Shown here piece by piece: positions 17,227 to 28,222 of a DNA stretch of 64,000 nucleotides. The notes beneath the pieces were generated by a model. That model saw only the letters and a list, made by a program, of their open reading frames with translations. It did not search any database and had not been told where the DNA came from. Position numbers and translations under genes: made by a program. Position 1 is the first letter of the stretch, and every line of letters begins with the position of its first letter. Source of the stretch: Algoriphagus sp. (GTDB lineage Bacteria; Bacteroidota; Bacteroidia; Cytophagales; Cyclobacteriaceae); NCBI RefSeq assembly GCF_013373065.1, contig NZ_JABXIN010000003.1, positions 62,001 to 126,000 on the forward strand, given 5' to 3'.

Positions 17227-18942
17227 TTAATTTTTTCTAAATACAGTTTGGCCTTCCTTTATAGTCTCTACTACCTGAATGTCTTTTATTCCATCAGGCT
17301 CGACCTTCAGGGGATTATTGTCAAGGATCACCAAATCAGCAAGTTTCCCAGCTTTTAAACTACCTTTTTTATCATCTTCAAAATGCTGGTAAGCAGACCA
17401 AATCGTAATGGCCTGGAGGGCTTCATAAGGAGTTAGTCTTTCACCTTCTCCAATGATGGCTCCTGATCGAGAGGTCCTATTGACGGCTGTCCACAAGACA
17501 CGCATTAAGTTGGGAAGTGCTACCGGAGCATCGGTGTGAATCGTGACTTTTACACCTTTGTTTAATGCTGTTCGGACTGGACTGATTTTATTCCCTAGTT
17601 CATCTCCGATAATTTGCTTATGCCAGTCACCCCAATAAAATGTATGCAAGGGGAAAAGTGAAGCGATTACATCTAAAGCTTTTAAAGAGTCCAGTTGATC
17701 CTCTCGGATATATTGCCCGTGGATGAGGGTATTCCTCCTGTCTCTGATGCCATATTTATAGACATTGGGTCGAAGGGTACGAATCATTTGATCGACGGCG
17801 GCATCCCCATTAGCATGGATAAGAATCTGCCAGTTGTTTTGGAAGCCTTTTTCCATGATAGCTTGCACCGTTGAGTCATCGGGGATTGCGGGATAGCCAG
17901 CGTAATCAGCTTCCATTCCATCAGGAGGGAGTAAGTATGGTTGTGTACGCCAGGCAGTTCGGCCCTGTGGAGAGCCATCAAGCGTAAGTTTCATCCCTCC
18001 GATACGGTATTTATTAAGATAGTCTTTGCGGTTCCATTTGGAGTTCATGTATTGATCTGTAAAGGTATAATCTATGTAGCTGACCACATCCAGTTTTAGC
18101 TCTCCTCTTTCTGCATTTGCGGCGAGTAGCTCGTGATTTTGCATGGCTCTGCCTTCTTGGGCAGTTGTATATCCGAATGAAAGTGCCATATCCTGACCTG
18201 CCTGAAAAAATCGATCCGCGCCGGCTTGATCTTTAGGCATGAGTGCTTTTAGCATGTATGGGATTGCGGCGAGTTCTTCAAGTACACCATTCGGAGTCTT
18301 TCCGTCTGCTTCTCTTCGGATAATTCCGCCTTCTGGGTCAGGTGTGTTTTCATTAATTCCTAAGAGTTCGAGTCCTTTGGAGTTGACTACAGCAAAATGA
18401 CCTGAAATATGGGTAATCAAGATCGGGAGTTCGGTGCTGACTTGATCTAAGTCATGTTTAGTCGGGAAGCGCTTTTCCTCCAAAACGGAATCGTCAAAGC
18501 CTGTTCCAAAGATCCATCCTGTAAGCGCCAGGTTTTCCGGGGTATTCCATTCTTTCAGCAATTGGATTAGTGTAGGGATATCCTTACACGTAGCGTCTGG
18601 TGGGGCTAGCAACTGCGCTCCGACTGCCTGTAATCCAAAATACCCGAAGTGAGCATGTCCATCGATAAATCCCGGAAGCAATGTTTTTCCTTCCAAATTG
18701 ACCATTTTATGGCCTTTTCCAGCAATTTTCATTGCTTCTCCTGATTCTCCTAAATATTCAATCAATCCATCTCGGACAACCAGAGCCTCTTCATAAGTTG
18801 GTTGATCTCCTTCCATGGTCAGGATATCACCTCCAAAATATACGGTAGCGTTAGAGGTTGTTTCTTCTTGTTGCTGACATGAAAACACAAGAAAAGAAAG
18901 TAAAAGAAGGGGTAGTTGGATTATTCGAAAAAAAACTTTCAT
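17227..18942 (-). CDS. Amidohydrolase family lipoprotein (YtcJ-like)
   Basis: This 571-residue protein has a lipoprotein signal (LLSFLVFSCQQQ, lipobox Cys at about 22) and an amidohydrolase-3/YtcJ-type metal-dependent hydrolase domain. The metal motif HxH is visible in FIDGHAHFG, with further ligands probably in LITHISGHF, HANGDAA and HTDAPV, and the C-terminal composite domain ends with ADLVILDNNPL. It would hydrolyse an amide or imine bond at the cell surface or in the periplasm; the substrate is unknown. It forms a two-gene operon with the porin-like protein. Confidence 0.88.
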   Translation of the reverse strand: MKVFFRIIQLPLLLLSFLVFSCQQQEETTSNATVYFGGDILTMEGDQPTYEEALVVRDGLIEYLGESGEAMKIAGKGHKMVNLEGKTLLPGFIDGHAHFGYFGLQAVGAQLLAPPDATCKDIPTLIQLLKEWNTPENLALTGWIFGTGFDDSVLEEKRFPTKHDLDQVSTELPILITHISGHFAVVNSKGLELLGINENTPDPEGGIIRREADGKTPNGVLEELAAIPYMLKALMPKDQAGADRFFQAGQDMALSFGYTTAQEGRAMQNHELLAANAERGELKLDVVSYIDYTFTDQYMNSKWNRKDYLNKYRIGGMKLTLDGSPQGRTAWRTQPYLLPPDGMEADYAGYPAIPDDSTVQAIMEKGFQNNWQILIHANGDAAVDQMIRTLRPNVYKYGIRDRRNTLIHGQYIREDQLDSLKALDVIASLFPLHTFYWGDWHKQIIGDELGNKISPVRTALNKGVKVTIHTDAPVALPNLMRVLWTAVNRTSRSGAIIGEGERLTPYEALQAITIWSAYQHFEDDKKGSLKAGKLADLVILDNNPLKVEPDGIKDIQVVETIKEGQTVFRKN

Positions 18943-19034
18943 AGTATCAAACGTTAAAAGTTATAGCTTTTAAATTGTCTTTTAATTCCAAAAGATAAGT
19001 TTTTTTGATTTTTCCTTTACTAGGTATAAATAAA

Positions 19035-19064
19035 AACTCCCTCAAAAATTATTTCGAGGGAGTT
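19035..19064 (-). terminator. Rho-independent terminator after purL
   Basis: A 9-base stem (AACTCCCTC / GAGGGAGTT) with a 12-base loop is followed on the minus strand by TTTTATTTAT. It lies 5 bases beyond the purL stop codon. Confidence 0.85.
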
Positions 19065-19068
19065 AAAA

Positions 19069-22000
19069 TTAGTGATGGGATTCAACCCATTTTTTAGCAT
19101 TTATAAATGCTTCCAACCAAGGAGTGTAATCATCCTCCCGATTCATCAGGTAGAATGGCCAGTTCCAAGGTTTTAAACTACGTTCTATGTGTGGCATGAT
19201 TGCCAAATGTCGACCGTCTTTGGATGCGATACCTGCTACTGCATAATCCGATCCATTAGGATTTCCAGGATAGGCTTCGTAGCTATATTTCATGCCAACA
19301 TGGTAGTTGGATTCTGACTCAGGAAGCTGGAATTTTCCTTCTCCATGTGCTACCCAAACACCTAATCGTTGTCCTGCCAGACTTTTTAGCATGACAGTAT
19401 CATTTTCAGGAATACTCACATTGACAAAAGCCGATTCAAACTTATGGCTTTCATTATGTAGCATCTTGGCGCGGCTATTTCCGGTATTACCTACAAGGCC
19501 TAACTCTACCATTAACTGACAGCCATTACATACGCCGAGACTTAAGGTGTCAGGTCTTGCATAGAAGTTGTCCAAAGCCTGCTTTGCCTTTTCATTATAA
19601 AGGAAGGCACCAGCCCAACCTTTGGCAGAACCCAAAACGTCAGAATTGGAGAATCCACCAACAAAGACAATCATCTGAACATCGCTGAGGTCTTCTCTTC
19701 CCGCAATCAAATCTGTCATATGCACGTCTTTCACTTCAAAGCCCGCAAGCCAAAGTGAATAGGCCATTTCCCGGTCTCCATTGACTCCTTTTTCTCGAAT
19801 TATGGCTGCTTTCGCTTTACCTTTTTCTTTTCGATAAGGGTCAATTCCTGCCTTTTTAAAGTTTCCAGACCAACCCTCTGCAAACTGATAACGAAGTGGT
19901 TGGTTTTTATAATTTTCAAATCGGTCTTTTGCTAACTTTTCTCCACTTTGTTTTCTGTCAAGAAGGTAAGAGGATTTATACCAGCTGTCACGTAGCTCTT
20001 CAATTCCAAGATTCAATCCGATTTCTTGGATGGAAAGTGTTGGTTCTGAGGTCACGTCGGCTATGGAAATGTAGTCAATTCCATAATTGTCAAGCAGATT
20101 TCTAACCTTTTCGATTTCCTTAATTTGAATCAACACCCCCGGTTTCTCGGCAAAAAGAGCTTTGATAATGTCTTTTTCTTTCAGTCGATCTGTTTTGACT
20201 TTAATTCCTGTTCCTTGATTTGGGAAACACATTTCAAGTAGGGCGATAATCAAGCCTCCAGCAGAAACATCATGTCCAGCTAAAACCAAATCTTGTTCGA
20301 TTAATTTTTGAACGGCCATAAAGGCATGACTGAAGTAATCTGCATCCTTTACATCAGGCGATTCACTACCAATTTTATTCAAGACTTGGTAGAAACTTGA
20401 ACCCCCAAGCTTGGACTCATCCTTGGAAAAATCTAGGTAATAAATTTTACTTTCTTCTTCTGCTTTTAGCGCAGTTTGAACAGTTTTTTTGATGTTTGAA
20501 CATTCTCCAACTGTGGAAATGATAACCGTTCCTGGCGCATAAACCACTTTCCCGTCTGGGTATTTTTGGGTCATGGAGAGCGAGTCTTTACCAGTAGGGA
20601 TGTTGATTCCCAAGGCTATTGCAAAATCGGAACAAGCTTGAACTGCTCGATAAAGTCGGTCATTTTCGCCTTGATTTTTGGCTGGCCACATCCAGTTGGC
20701 AGAAAGTGATACTCCCTGTAGGCCTCCTTCGATAGGTGCAAAAACCAGGTTTGTCAAAGCTTCTGCAATTGCCAGACGGCTACCAACCTCAGGATCAGTT
20801 AAAGCTGCCACTGGAGCATGCCCAATTGAAGTAGCGATTCCTTTATTTCCATTGAAATCCAGAGCCATAACAGCCACGTCGTTGAGTGGAAGTTGGATTT
20901 CACCTGCTGTCTGCTGCGTAGCTACCCGACCTGTAACAGAACGATCCACTTTGTTGGTCAACCAGTCCTTACAGGCCACCGCTTCCAATTGCAATACTTC
21001 ACGGATGTACCCTGCGATTTGGTCTGCGCTATAGGTTGGTTCGGAGAATTGGAAATTTGCTTTTTTATCTTCCAAAATAGTTTTGGGAGAGGAGCCAAAC
21101 ATATAGGCCAAATCCCAATCCACTGGTTTTTCTCCGGTTTTTTGGTTCTCGAATTTGAAGTGCATATCGCCGGTGGTTTCACCGACTACATAAAATGGTG
21201 CTCTCTCCCGAGCCGCCAATTGGGATAGGGTAGGGATGTCTTTTGGAGCAACGACTAATCCCATTCGTTCTTGGGATTCATTTCCGATGATTTCTTTAGC
21301 GGAAAGCGTTGGGTCACCAACTGGAAGTTTGTCCATGTGAATGGTACCCCCGGTAGATTCCACCAATTCAGAAAGACAATTCAAGTGCCCACCAGCTCCA
21401 TGATCGTGGATAGAGATTATTGGATTATCATCACTTTCAGCCATGGCTCGGATCACATTGGAAACCCGCTTTTGCATCTCGGGATTGGATCTTTGAACGG
21501 CATTGAGTTCAAGTGAACTGGAAACTTCTCCTGTATTCAAGGATGAAACGGCAGAACCTCCCATACCAATCCGGTAATTGTCGCCACCCATGACGATGAT
21601 TTGATCTCCCTTACCGGGTTCGTCTTTTTTGGCGTATCGAGCATTCGTAAATCCAATTCCTCCAGCCAACATGATGACTTTGTCAAAGCCAAAGTGCTTT
21701 TCTCCTTCATCATGTTCAAAAGTCAAAAGAGAACCTGAAATCAACGGCTGACCGAATTTGTTTCCGAAATCAGAAGCCCCATTAGATGCTTTGATTAGTA
21801 TATCCATCGGGGTCTGGTAAAGCCAAGGGCGTTCAGGTAAATTCTTTTCCCAGCTTCTTCCTTTTTCGGAGCGTGGATAGGAAGTCATGTAAACTGCCGT
21901 TCCGGCCAAAGGAATAGAGGCAGTACCACCAGCAAGTCGGTCTCTAATTTCACCTCCCGAACCGGTAGCAGCACCATTAAAAGGCTCAACGGTGGTAGGA

Positions 22001-22749
22001 AAATTGTGAGTTTCTGCCTTTAGAGAAATGACCGTGTCAATTTCCCTTGTCTCGAAGAAATCAGGTTGATGCTGGGTTTTGGGAGCAAATTGCTGAGCTT
22101 TTGGTCCCTGAATGAAGGCAACATTGTCTTTATAAGCGGAAACAATCCGATTAGGATGCTGCTTTGAAGTTTCTTTGATCAGTTGAAAAAGTGTCTTCGG
22201 TTTTTCTTCTCCGTCGATAATAAAGGTGCCGTTGAAAATTTTATGTCGGCAATGCTCCGAGTTAACTTGGGAAAATCCGAAAACTTCAGAATCAGTAAGT
22301 GGACGGTCCAGTTGCTTGGACACCTTTTCTAGATAGGTGATTTCTTCCTCGCTTAAGGCTAGGCCCTCTTGCTCATTGTAAGCAGCGATATCGGTAATAT
22401 TTTCAATAGGAGCTGGGTCCAAATGGATATCGAAAATCTCCTGATCTAGCCCATGGTAAGAATGCTGGAGCATGGGGTCAATGGAATTCTCGTCTTCAAG
22501 TGGGAAAAATTCCTCAATTCGTTGAATTCCTGGAATTCCCATATTAGCAGTGATTTCCACTGCATTGGTTGACCAAGGAGTGATCATTTCTTTGCGTGGG
22601 CCCGCATAATTACCACTGAGCGAAGCTTGCTCAATTTGTTGAGCTTCACCAAAAAGCCACTTGAGTTTTTCGATGTCTTCTGGTGCGAAAGGTTGGGGGG
22701 TCTGTACGGCGTAGACTACTTTTTGGGGTGATTCGAAGAAGAAAATCAT
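19069..22749 (-). CDS. purL: Phosphoribosylformylglycinamidine synthase, large single-chain form
   Basis: This 1226-residue enzyme carries out the fourth step of purine synthesis, converting FGAR, glutamine and ATP to FGAM. It is the fused type in which the synthetase and the glutaminase are one chain. Visible parts are an N-terminal PurS-like region, the linker with FSQVNSEHCRHK, the AIRS-type ATP-binding halves (KAETHNFPT and GGSAVSS), and a C-terminal class I glutaminase with the nucleophile in GVCNGCQLM and the His in MPHIERS. Length is somewhat below the about 1300 residues of the gammaproteobacterial enzyme. No other pur gene is adjacent. Confidence 0.97.
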   Translation of the reverse strand: MIFFFESPQKVVYAVQTPQPFAPEDIEKLKWLFGEAQQIEQASLSGNYAGPRKEMITPWSTNAVEITANMGIPGIQRIEEFFPLEDENSIDPMLQHSYHGLDQEIFDIHLDPAPIENITDIAAYNEQEGLALSEEEITYLEKVSKQLDRPLTDSEVFGFSQVNSEHCRHKIFNGTFIIDGEEKPKTLFQLIKETSKQHPNRIVSAYKDNVAFIQGPKAQQFAPKTQHQPDFFETREIDTVISLKAETHNFPTTVEPFNGAATGSGGEIRDRLAGGTASIPLAGTAVYMTSYPRSEKGRSWEKNLPERPWLYQTPMDILIKASNGASDFGNKFGQPLISGSLLTFEHDEGEKHFGFDKVIMLAGGIGFTNARYAKKDEPGKGDQIIVMGGDNYRIGMGGSAVSSLNTGEVSSSLELNAVQRSNPEMQKRVSNVIRAMAESDDNPIISIHDHGAGGHLNCLSELVESTGGTIHMDKLPVGDPTLSAKEIIGNESQERMGLVVAPKDIPTLSQLAARERAPFYVVGETTGDMHFKFENQKTGEKPVDWDLAYMFGSSPKTILEDKKANFQFSEPTYSADQIAGYIREVLQLEAVACKDWLTNKVDRSVTGRVATQQTAGEIQLPLNDVAVMALDFNGNKGIATSIGHAPVAALTDPEVGSRLAIAEALTNLVFAPIEGGLQGVSLSANWMWPAKNQGENDRLYRAVQACSDFAIALGINIPTGKDSLSMTQKYPDGKVVYAPGTVIISTVGECSNIKKTVQTALKAEEESKIYYLDFSKDESKLGGSSFYQVLNKIGSESPDVKDADYFSHAFMAVQKLIEQDLVLAGHDVSAGGLIIALLEMCFPNQGTGIKVKTDRLKEKDIIKALFAEKPGVLIQIKEIEKVRNLLDNYGIDYISIADVTSEPTLSIQEIGLNLGIEELRDSWYKSSYLLDRKQSGEKLAKDRFENYKNQPLRYQFAEGWSGNFKKAGIDPYRKEKGKAKAAIIREKGVNGDREMAYSLWLAGFEVKDVHMTDLIAGREDLSDVQMIVFVGGFSNSDVLGSAKGWAGAFLYNEKAKQALDNFYARPDTLSLGVCNGCQLMVELGLVGNTGNSRAKMLHNESHKFESAFVNVSIPENDTVMLKSLAGQRLGVWVAHGEGKFQLPESESNYHVGMKYSYEAYPGNPNGSDYAVAGIASKDGRHLAIMPHIERSLKPWNWPFYLMNREDDYTPWLEAFINAKKWVESHH

Positions 22750-22769
22750 GTCCTTAAGCTGGTAAGATG

Positions 22770-22777
22770 CAAAGGTA
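22770..22777 (-). promoter_or_regulatory. Candidate -7 promoter box of purL (TACCTTTG on minus strand)
   Basis: The octamer fits TAnnTTTG and ends about 20 bases upstream of the purL ATG, giving a short leader. No clear TTG was found at the usual -33 distance, so the call rests on the -7 box alone. Confidence 0.4.
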
Positions 22778-22955
22778 AGGAATTGAGAGAAGCTTTGGAA
22801 TAGAAAATTGAAACTGTGTTTTTTATCCCAAAAGTTTAAAATTCCATCCTAGTCGGTTTAGGGTACAAAAGTGATTTTGCCTATCTTTCCTTGATGACGT
22901 CCTTTTTAGGATGTGAGAAAAATAAATTGTGAAATTCATAAAAATAGATCTCACT

Positions 22956-24473
22956 ATGAAAAAATTTACATTGACCATGAGTCTAGTCTGGATGCTTTTG
23001 ATTCCGATTATGGCTCAAGAGACGACAGCCTCAGAAGAAACTCACTCCGATCCCAAGGCGGAAGTTTTCGAGTCCGATATTTCAGTAACCATTGACGGAA
23101 AGTCAATCGATCTAAAGGCTCATGCTGGGACGATGGAACTTAAAGATGAAAACAATAAGCCCATTGCTCTTTTTGGCTTTACTGCTTACTTCAAGAAAAA
23201 CCCTGAGAAAAACCGTCCTATTGTTTTTGCTTACAACGGAGGTCCAGGTTCCTCTTCCTATTGGTTGCATTTGGGTATTATGGGCCCTAGAAGAGTGGTC
23301 GTAGACGATCCCAATTACAATCAAGCAGCGCCTTATCAATTGGTGAATAATGAATTTTCCATTTTGGATGTAGCTGATGTGGTGATGATGGATCCTGTCG
23401 GGACTGGCTTATCAGTTCCTATTGGTGAGGCAACTGGAAAAGATTTCTGGGGTGTTGATCAGGATATTCGAAGTGTGAGTTTGTTCATCATGCAGTTTTT
23501 GAAAGAGCATAACAGACTCAACTCGCCAAAATATATTCTGGGAGAGAGCTATGGGACTTTTAGGAATGCAGGTGTGATGAATTATCTACTAGGTAGAGGC
23601 TATGCTCTTAATGGAGTGATTATGGTTTCTGCTGTTTTTGACCTTCGGACTTTATTTTTTGCGCCCAATGAAGATATTTCACATATAGTTTATCTACCTA
23701 CCATGGCTGCTACTTCTTGGTATCATGACCGGGTAGCTAATAAAGGAGGGAGTTTGCCTGATTTCGTTCAGGAGGTACGGGAATTTACTGAGGAAGAATA
23801 TGCTCCAGCCTTATTCAAAGGAAATCGTATCAGCACTTCAGAAAAATCTCAAATCGCCCAAAAGTTGGAGGCCTATACAGGGATTTCATCCACTATTTGG
23901 GAGCGCGCAGATCTAAAAATTACTGCTTCTGAATACTTCCAGGAATTGTTGCGGGATGAAGAAAATACAGTAGGTCGATTAGATTCCCGATACAAAGGCA
24001 TCAATATCGACCCTATGTCCATGGATGCGTTTACGGATCCTCAAAGTGATGCGATTTCTCCGGCCTATACCATGGCTTTCTTAGATTATTTTCATGGTCA
24101 ATTAGGGGTGAGCAAAGATTGGTTGTATTCAACATCAGCTTATTCCAAGGAAGGTTTTCGCTGGGATTGGAAGCACCAAGGAAATAATTTTTGGGGAGCA
24201 GATGCGGCTGTGACTACCTTACCGGATATGGCTGAAGCATTGAGTAAAGATCCTCATGTGAAAGTTTTGATCATGAACGGCTACTATGACTTGGCGACTG
24301 TTTTCTATGGTGTTGAACATTCGATTTCTCATTTGGATTTACCAAAAGAAGCCACCGATCGAATTATCATGACATATTATGAGGCGGGACACATGATGTA
24401 TACCCATTTGCCATCTGCCAAACTTTTCAGAGATGATTTGAAAAAGTTCATCGAAGACACCCTACGTAAATAA
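22956..24473 (+). CDS. Secreted S10 family serine carboxypeptidase
   Basis: This 505-residue protein starts with a signal peptide (MKKFTLTMSLVWMLLIPIMAQ); the ATG at 22956 is preferred over 22929 for that reason. The S10 fold is shown by NGGPGSSSYW (oxyanion region), the nucleophile motif GESYG, YYDLAT with the probable catalytic Asp, and EAGHMMY with the catalytic His. S10 carboxypeptidases remove C-terminal residues from peptides, often at acidic pH. It is exported to the periplasm or beyond. The next gene, another secreted serine hydrolase, begins 17 bases later, so they are probably co-transcribed. Confidence 0.93.
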   Translation: MKKFTLTMSLVWMLLIPIMAQETTASEETHSDPKAEVFESDISVTIDGKSIDLKAHAGTMELKDENNKPIALFGFTAYFKKNPEKNRPIVFAYNGGPGSSSYWLHLGIMGPRRVVVDDPNYNQAAPYQLVNNEFSILDVADVVMMDPVGTGLSVPIGEATGKDFWGVDQDIRSVSLFIMQFLKEHNRLNSPKYILGESYGTFRNAGVMNYLLGRGYALNGVIMVSAVFDLRTLFFAPNEDISHIVYLPTMAATSWYHDRVANKGGSLPDFVQEVREFTEEEYAPALFKGNRISTSEKSQIAQKLEAYTGISSTIWERADLKITASEYFQELLRDEENTVGRLDSRYKGINIDPMSMDAFTDPQSDAISPAYTMAFLDYFHGQLGVSKDWLYSTSAYSKEGFRWDWKHQGNNFWGADAAVTTLPDMAEALSKDPHVKVLIMNGYYDLATVFYGVEHSISHLDLPKEATDRIIMTYYEAGHMMYTHLPSAKLFRDDLKKFIEDTLRK

Positions 24474-24490
24474 AAACTCTTTTTCGATTT

Positions 24491-25594
24491 ATGAAAAAAC
24501 TCCAAAACCTAGCTTCCCTTGGAATTATTCTGATAGGGTTTTTGACGCTTTCAAATTTGACTGCTCAAACCACATCGTCTTCCTCTTTGTATTTTCCTCC
24601 AATTGGAGAAGAAAACTGGGAGAAGATGCCGGTGAATCAAACCGGTTGGGACCAAGGGAAGCTAGGAGAGTTTTTGGCCTGGATGGAAACCACCAATACT
24701 CGGGCTTTCATCATTCTGAAAGACGGGAAAATTGTCGTCGAAGAGTATAGCGGAAATCGATTGACTGGCTTAGGGCCGATGAACGAAAGTTCGCTATGGT
24801 ATTGGGCTTCTGCAGGGAAAACATTAACAGCAACATTGATTGGTATTGCGGAGGAAGAGAAACTACTAAAACGAAATGATCGAACCCAAAAATACCTAGG
24901 AAAAGGATGGACTGCTATGAGTTCAAAGCAAGAAAAGGCTATCCGGCTTATTCATCATTTGACAATGACAACAGGATTGAATGATCAAGGGGTTGATTTG
25001 GATGATCCAGATCCTTCCAGTCTGACCTTCTTGGCTAAACCTGGAAGCCGTTGGAGTTATCATAATGCTCCATATACACTGTTGAAAAATGTTTTGGAGG
25101 TAGCAAGCGGTCAATCATTTGAAACTTATTTCAAGGAAAAAATCGGTGATCCAATCGGCATGGGAGGATTTTGGCAGCGAACTGGTAAGAATCATGTCTT
25201 TTATTCCAATGCCCGAAGTATGGCTAGATTCGGATTGCTTCTTTTGGCTCAGGGGCAATGGGAAGGAAAGCAGCTTGTCAATAGAAGCTTTATCCGTGAG
25301 ATGACCTCAAGTTCGCAGGGATTGAATCCGAGTTATGGTTTTCTAACTTGGCTGAATGGACAAAGTTTTTTTAAGCTTCCCGCCGTTCAACGGCAAATTG
25401 AGGGAGCTTTAGTCCCCTCAGCTCCCAAGGATATGTTTCAAGCTATGGGAAGAAATGGTCAATTTTTGATGGTAGTTCCTTCTGAGAATTTGGTAATTGT
25501 CCGGATGGGAGCTCATTCTGATACTTCCTTGATTCCTTACCTTTTGATTCGGGATATTTGGGATCGCTTTGCTCCAGTCATCCAAAAGGACTAA
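24491..25594 (+). CDS. Secreted serine hydrolase, beta-lactamase (class C) fold
   Basis: This 367-residue protein has an N-terminal signal sequence (ending SNLTAQ) and belongs to the beta-lactamase/transpeptidase-like fold, Pfam Beta-lactamase type. The SxxK motif is SAGK in WYWASAGKTL, and the Tyr motif is likely WSYHNAPY (YxN-like). Relatives include esterases, D-aminopeptidases and penicillin-binding proteins, and true AmpC activity should not be assumed. It follows the S10 peptidase and may act on peptides or peptidoglycan fragments together with it. Substrate is unknown. Confidence 0.88.
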   Translation: MKKLQNLASLGIILIGFLTLSNLTAQTTSSSSLYFPPIGEENWEKMPVNQTGWDQGKLGEFLAWMETTNTRAFIILKDGKIVVEEYSGNRLTGLGPMNESSLWYWASAGKTLTATLIGIAEEEKLLKRNDRTQKYLGKGWTAMSSKQEKAIRLIHHLTMTTGLNDQGVDLDDPDPSSLTFLAKPGSRWSYHNAPYTLLKNVLEVASGQSFETYFKEKIGDPIGMGGFWQRTGKNHVFYSNARSMARFGLLLLAQGQWEGKQLVNRSFIREMTSSSQGLNPSYGFLTWLNGQSFFKLPAVQRQIEGALVPSAPKDMFQAMGRNGQFLMVVPSENLVIVRMGAHSDTSLIPYLLIRDIWDRFAPVIQKD

Positions 25595-25630
25595 AAATTC
25601 ATTTTTAGAATAATAAAGAATAAGAATTGT

Positions 25631-26017
25631 TTATTGGTATTTACCCAATTGATAATGGATTTTGTCCAGGGAAAGTGGTTTTTCTAAAAATCCAGAAACG
25701 ATTTCATATTCCATCGCCTTTTTCCGATCCTGAAAATCAATAGAGCTTGAAAGGATTACAATTTTATCCTTCCTATCTGGGAATTTCACCTGATATTCAT
25801 CAAGGAATTCCCACCCATTCATGACGGGCATGTTGATATCTAAAAAAATCAAAAGACTCTTCTCAATCGCAATTTCTTCTAGGTTTTTTAATGCCTGATC
25901 TGCTGCTAAAAACTCTAAAATATTTTCAGAAATTTCGGTTTTCCCTAGAAGCCGTTTATTGATGAGATTATTTATTGGGTCGTCATCTACAAGAAAAATG
26001 GCATCAAATTGAATCAT
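25631..26017 (-). CDS. Stand-alone response regulator receiver protein
   Basis: This 128-residue protein is a receiver domain with no output domain. It carries the acidic pocket (FLVDDDPINN), the phospho-acceptor Asp in LIFLDINMP, the conserved Ser in VILSSS and the Lys in LEKPL. In Bacteroidota such DDDxxN receivers usually pair with hybrid kinases or act through protein contacts. No histidine kinase lies nearby. The start at 26017 is preferred over 26050 because it places the receiver fold at residue 3. It is transcribed away from groEL's terminator region. Confidence 0.9.
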   Translation of the reverse strand: MIQFDAIFLVDDDPINNLINKRLLGKTEISENILEFLAADQALKNLEEIAIEKSLLIFLDINMPVMNGWEFLDEYQVKFPDRKDKIVILSSSIDFQDRKKAMEYEIVSGFLEKPLSLDKIHYQLGKYQ

Positions 26018-26132
26018 GCAATGTGTATGGATCAGGCTGTATACTGCCAAAATACAATTATTCCAATTGTCAGAAAAAGTTTGTGAGTATTTTTTAAATC
26101 TCGATAAAAAAATATTTTTCTAGAAAACAAAA

Positions 26133-26152
26133 AAGGAGGCCGAAGCCTCCTT
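26133..26152 (-). terminator. Rho-independent terminator after groEL
   Basis: An 8-base perfect stem (AAGGAGGC / GCCTCCTT) with a tetraloop CGAA (TTCG on the transcribed strand) is followed on the minus strand by a T run. It lies 20 bases past the groEL stop. Confidence 0.92.
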
Positions 26153-26171
26153 GTAATTGATTGGGGGTGAA

Positions 26172-27824
<1,653 letters not shown>

Positions 27825-27832
27825 TTAATCAA

Positions 27833-28111
27833 TTAAAGGATTGCGAAAATGTCAGACTCACGCATGATTAGATAGTCTGTGCCATCCACGTTTAGCTCGG
27901 TACCGGAGTATTTTCCGTACAAAACAGTGTCTCCAACTTTCACAGTCAATGGTTCATCTTTTTTACCAGTCCCGATAGCCACTACCGTACCTCTTTGAGG
28001 CTTTTCTTTTGCGGTATCCGGAATGTAAAGACCGGAAGCGGTTTTTTCTTCGGCTGCAGCAGGTTGTACCAACACCCTATCTGCAAGTGGTTTGATGTTC
28101 ACGTTTGACAT
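27833..28111 (-). CDS. groES: Co-chaperonin GroES (Hsp10)
   Basis: This 92-residue protein caps the GroEL ring. It starts [15 protein letters not shown] and contains the mobile loop ([18 protein letters not shown]) and the roof region. The ATG at 28111 is chosen because it gives the usual GroES length and N-terminus; the upstream in-frame ATG at 28180 would run through the probable promoter. groES and groEL form one operon. Confidence 0.98.
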   Translation of the reverse strand: MSNVNIKPLADRVLVQPAAAEEKTASGLYIPDTAKEKPQRGTVVAIGTGKKDEPLTVKVGDTVLYGKYSGTELNVDGTDYLIMRESDIFAIL

Positions 28112-28158
28112 AATATGAGATTGTTTAAAGGTTAGATTAAAATTCCTATTCCCCTTTG

Positions 28159-28174
28159 AGCGATTCCTATGCCA
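28159..28174 (-). promoter_or_regulatory. -24/-12 (sigma-54-like) promoter sequence upstream of groES
   Basis: On the minus strand TGGCATAGGAATCGCT matches the sigma-54 consensus TGGCACGNNNNTTGCW at the invariant GG and GC, with exactly 10 bases between them. It would give a leader of about 40 bases before the groES ATG. No TAnnTTTG box was found in the same place. A sigma-54 activator gene is encoded about 4 kb away. This is a by-eye match with mismatches at three positions. Confidence 0.4.
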
Positions 28175-28195
28175 AGCCAATTTTTCTAAAAAACC

Positions 28196-28222
28196 CTGAC
28201 AAATCGGCTACAATTGTGTCAG
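28196..28222. promoter_or_regulatory. Palindrome CTGACA-N15-TGTCAG upstream of groES
   Basis: A perfect 6+6 bp inverted repeat with a 15-base spacer sits just upstream of the sigma-54-like element. Further TGTCA pentamers occur on the plus strand at 28260-28264 and 28291-28295. It is not a CIRCE element (TTAGCACTC-N9-GAGTGCTAA). It may bind a regulator of groES, or of the divergent gene at 28329. Confidence 0.5.

Noticed and set aside
24491-25594. Beta-lactamase (ampC) resistance gene
   Set aside because: The SxxK fold is shared with many esterases and peptidases, and the classic AmpC motifs could not be matched in full.
26069-26074. TGTCAG next to the receiver gene with a TGGCAG...GC sequence nearby, resembling the groES elements
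   Set aside because: The GG to GC distance is 9 bases rather than 10 and there is only one half-site, so a sigma-54 promoter is not supported.
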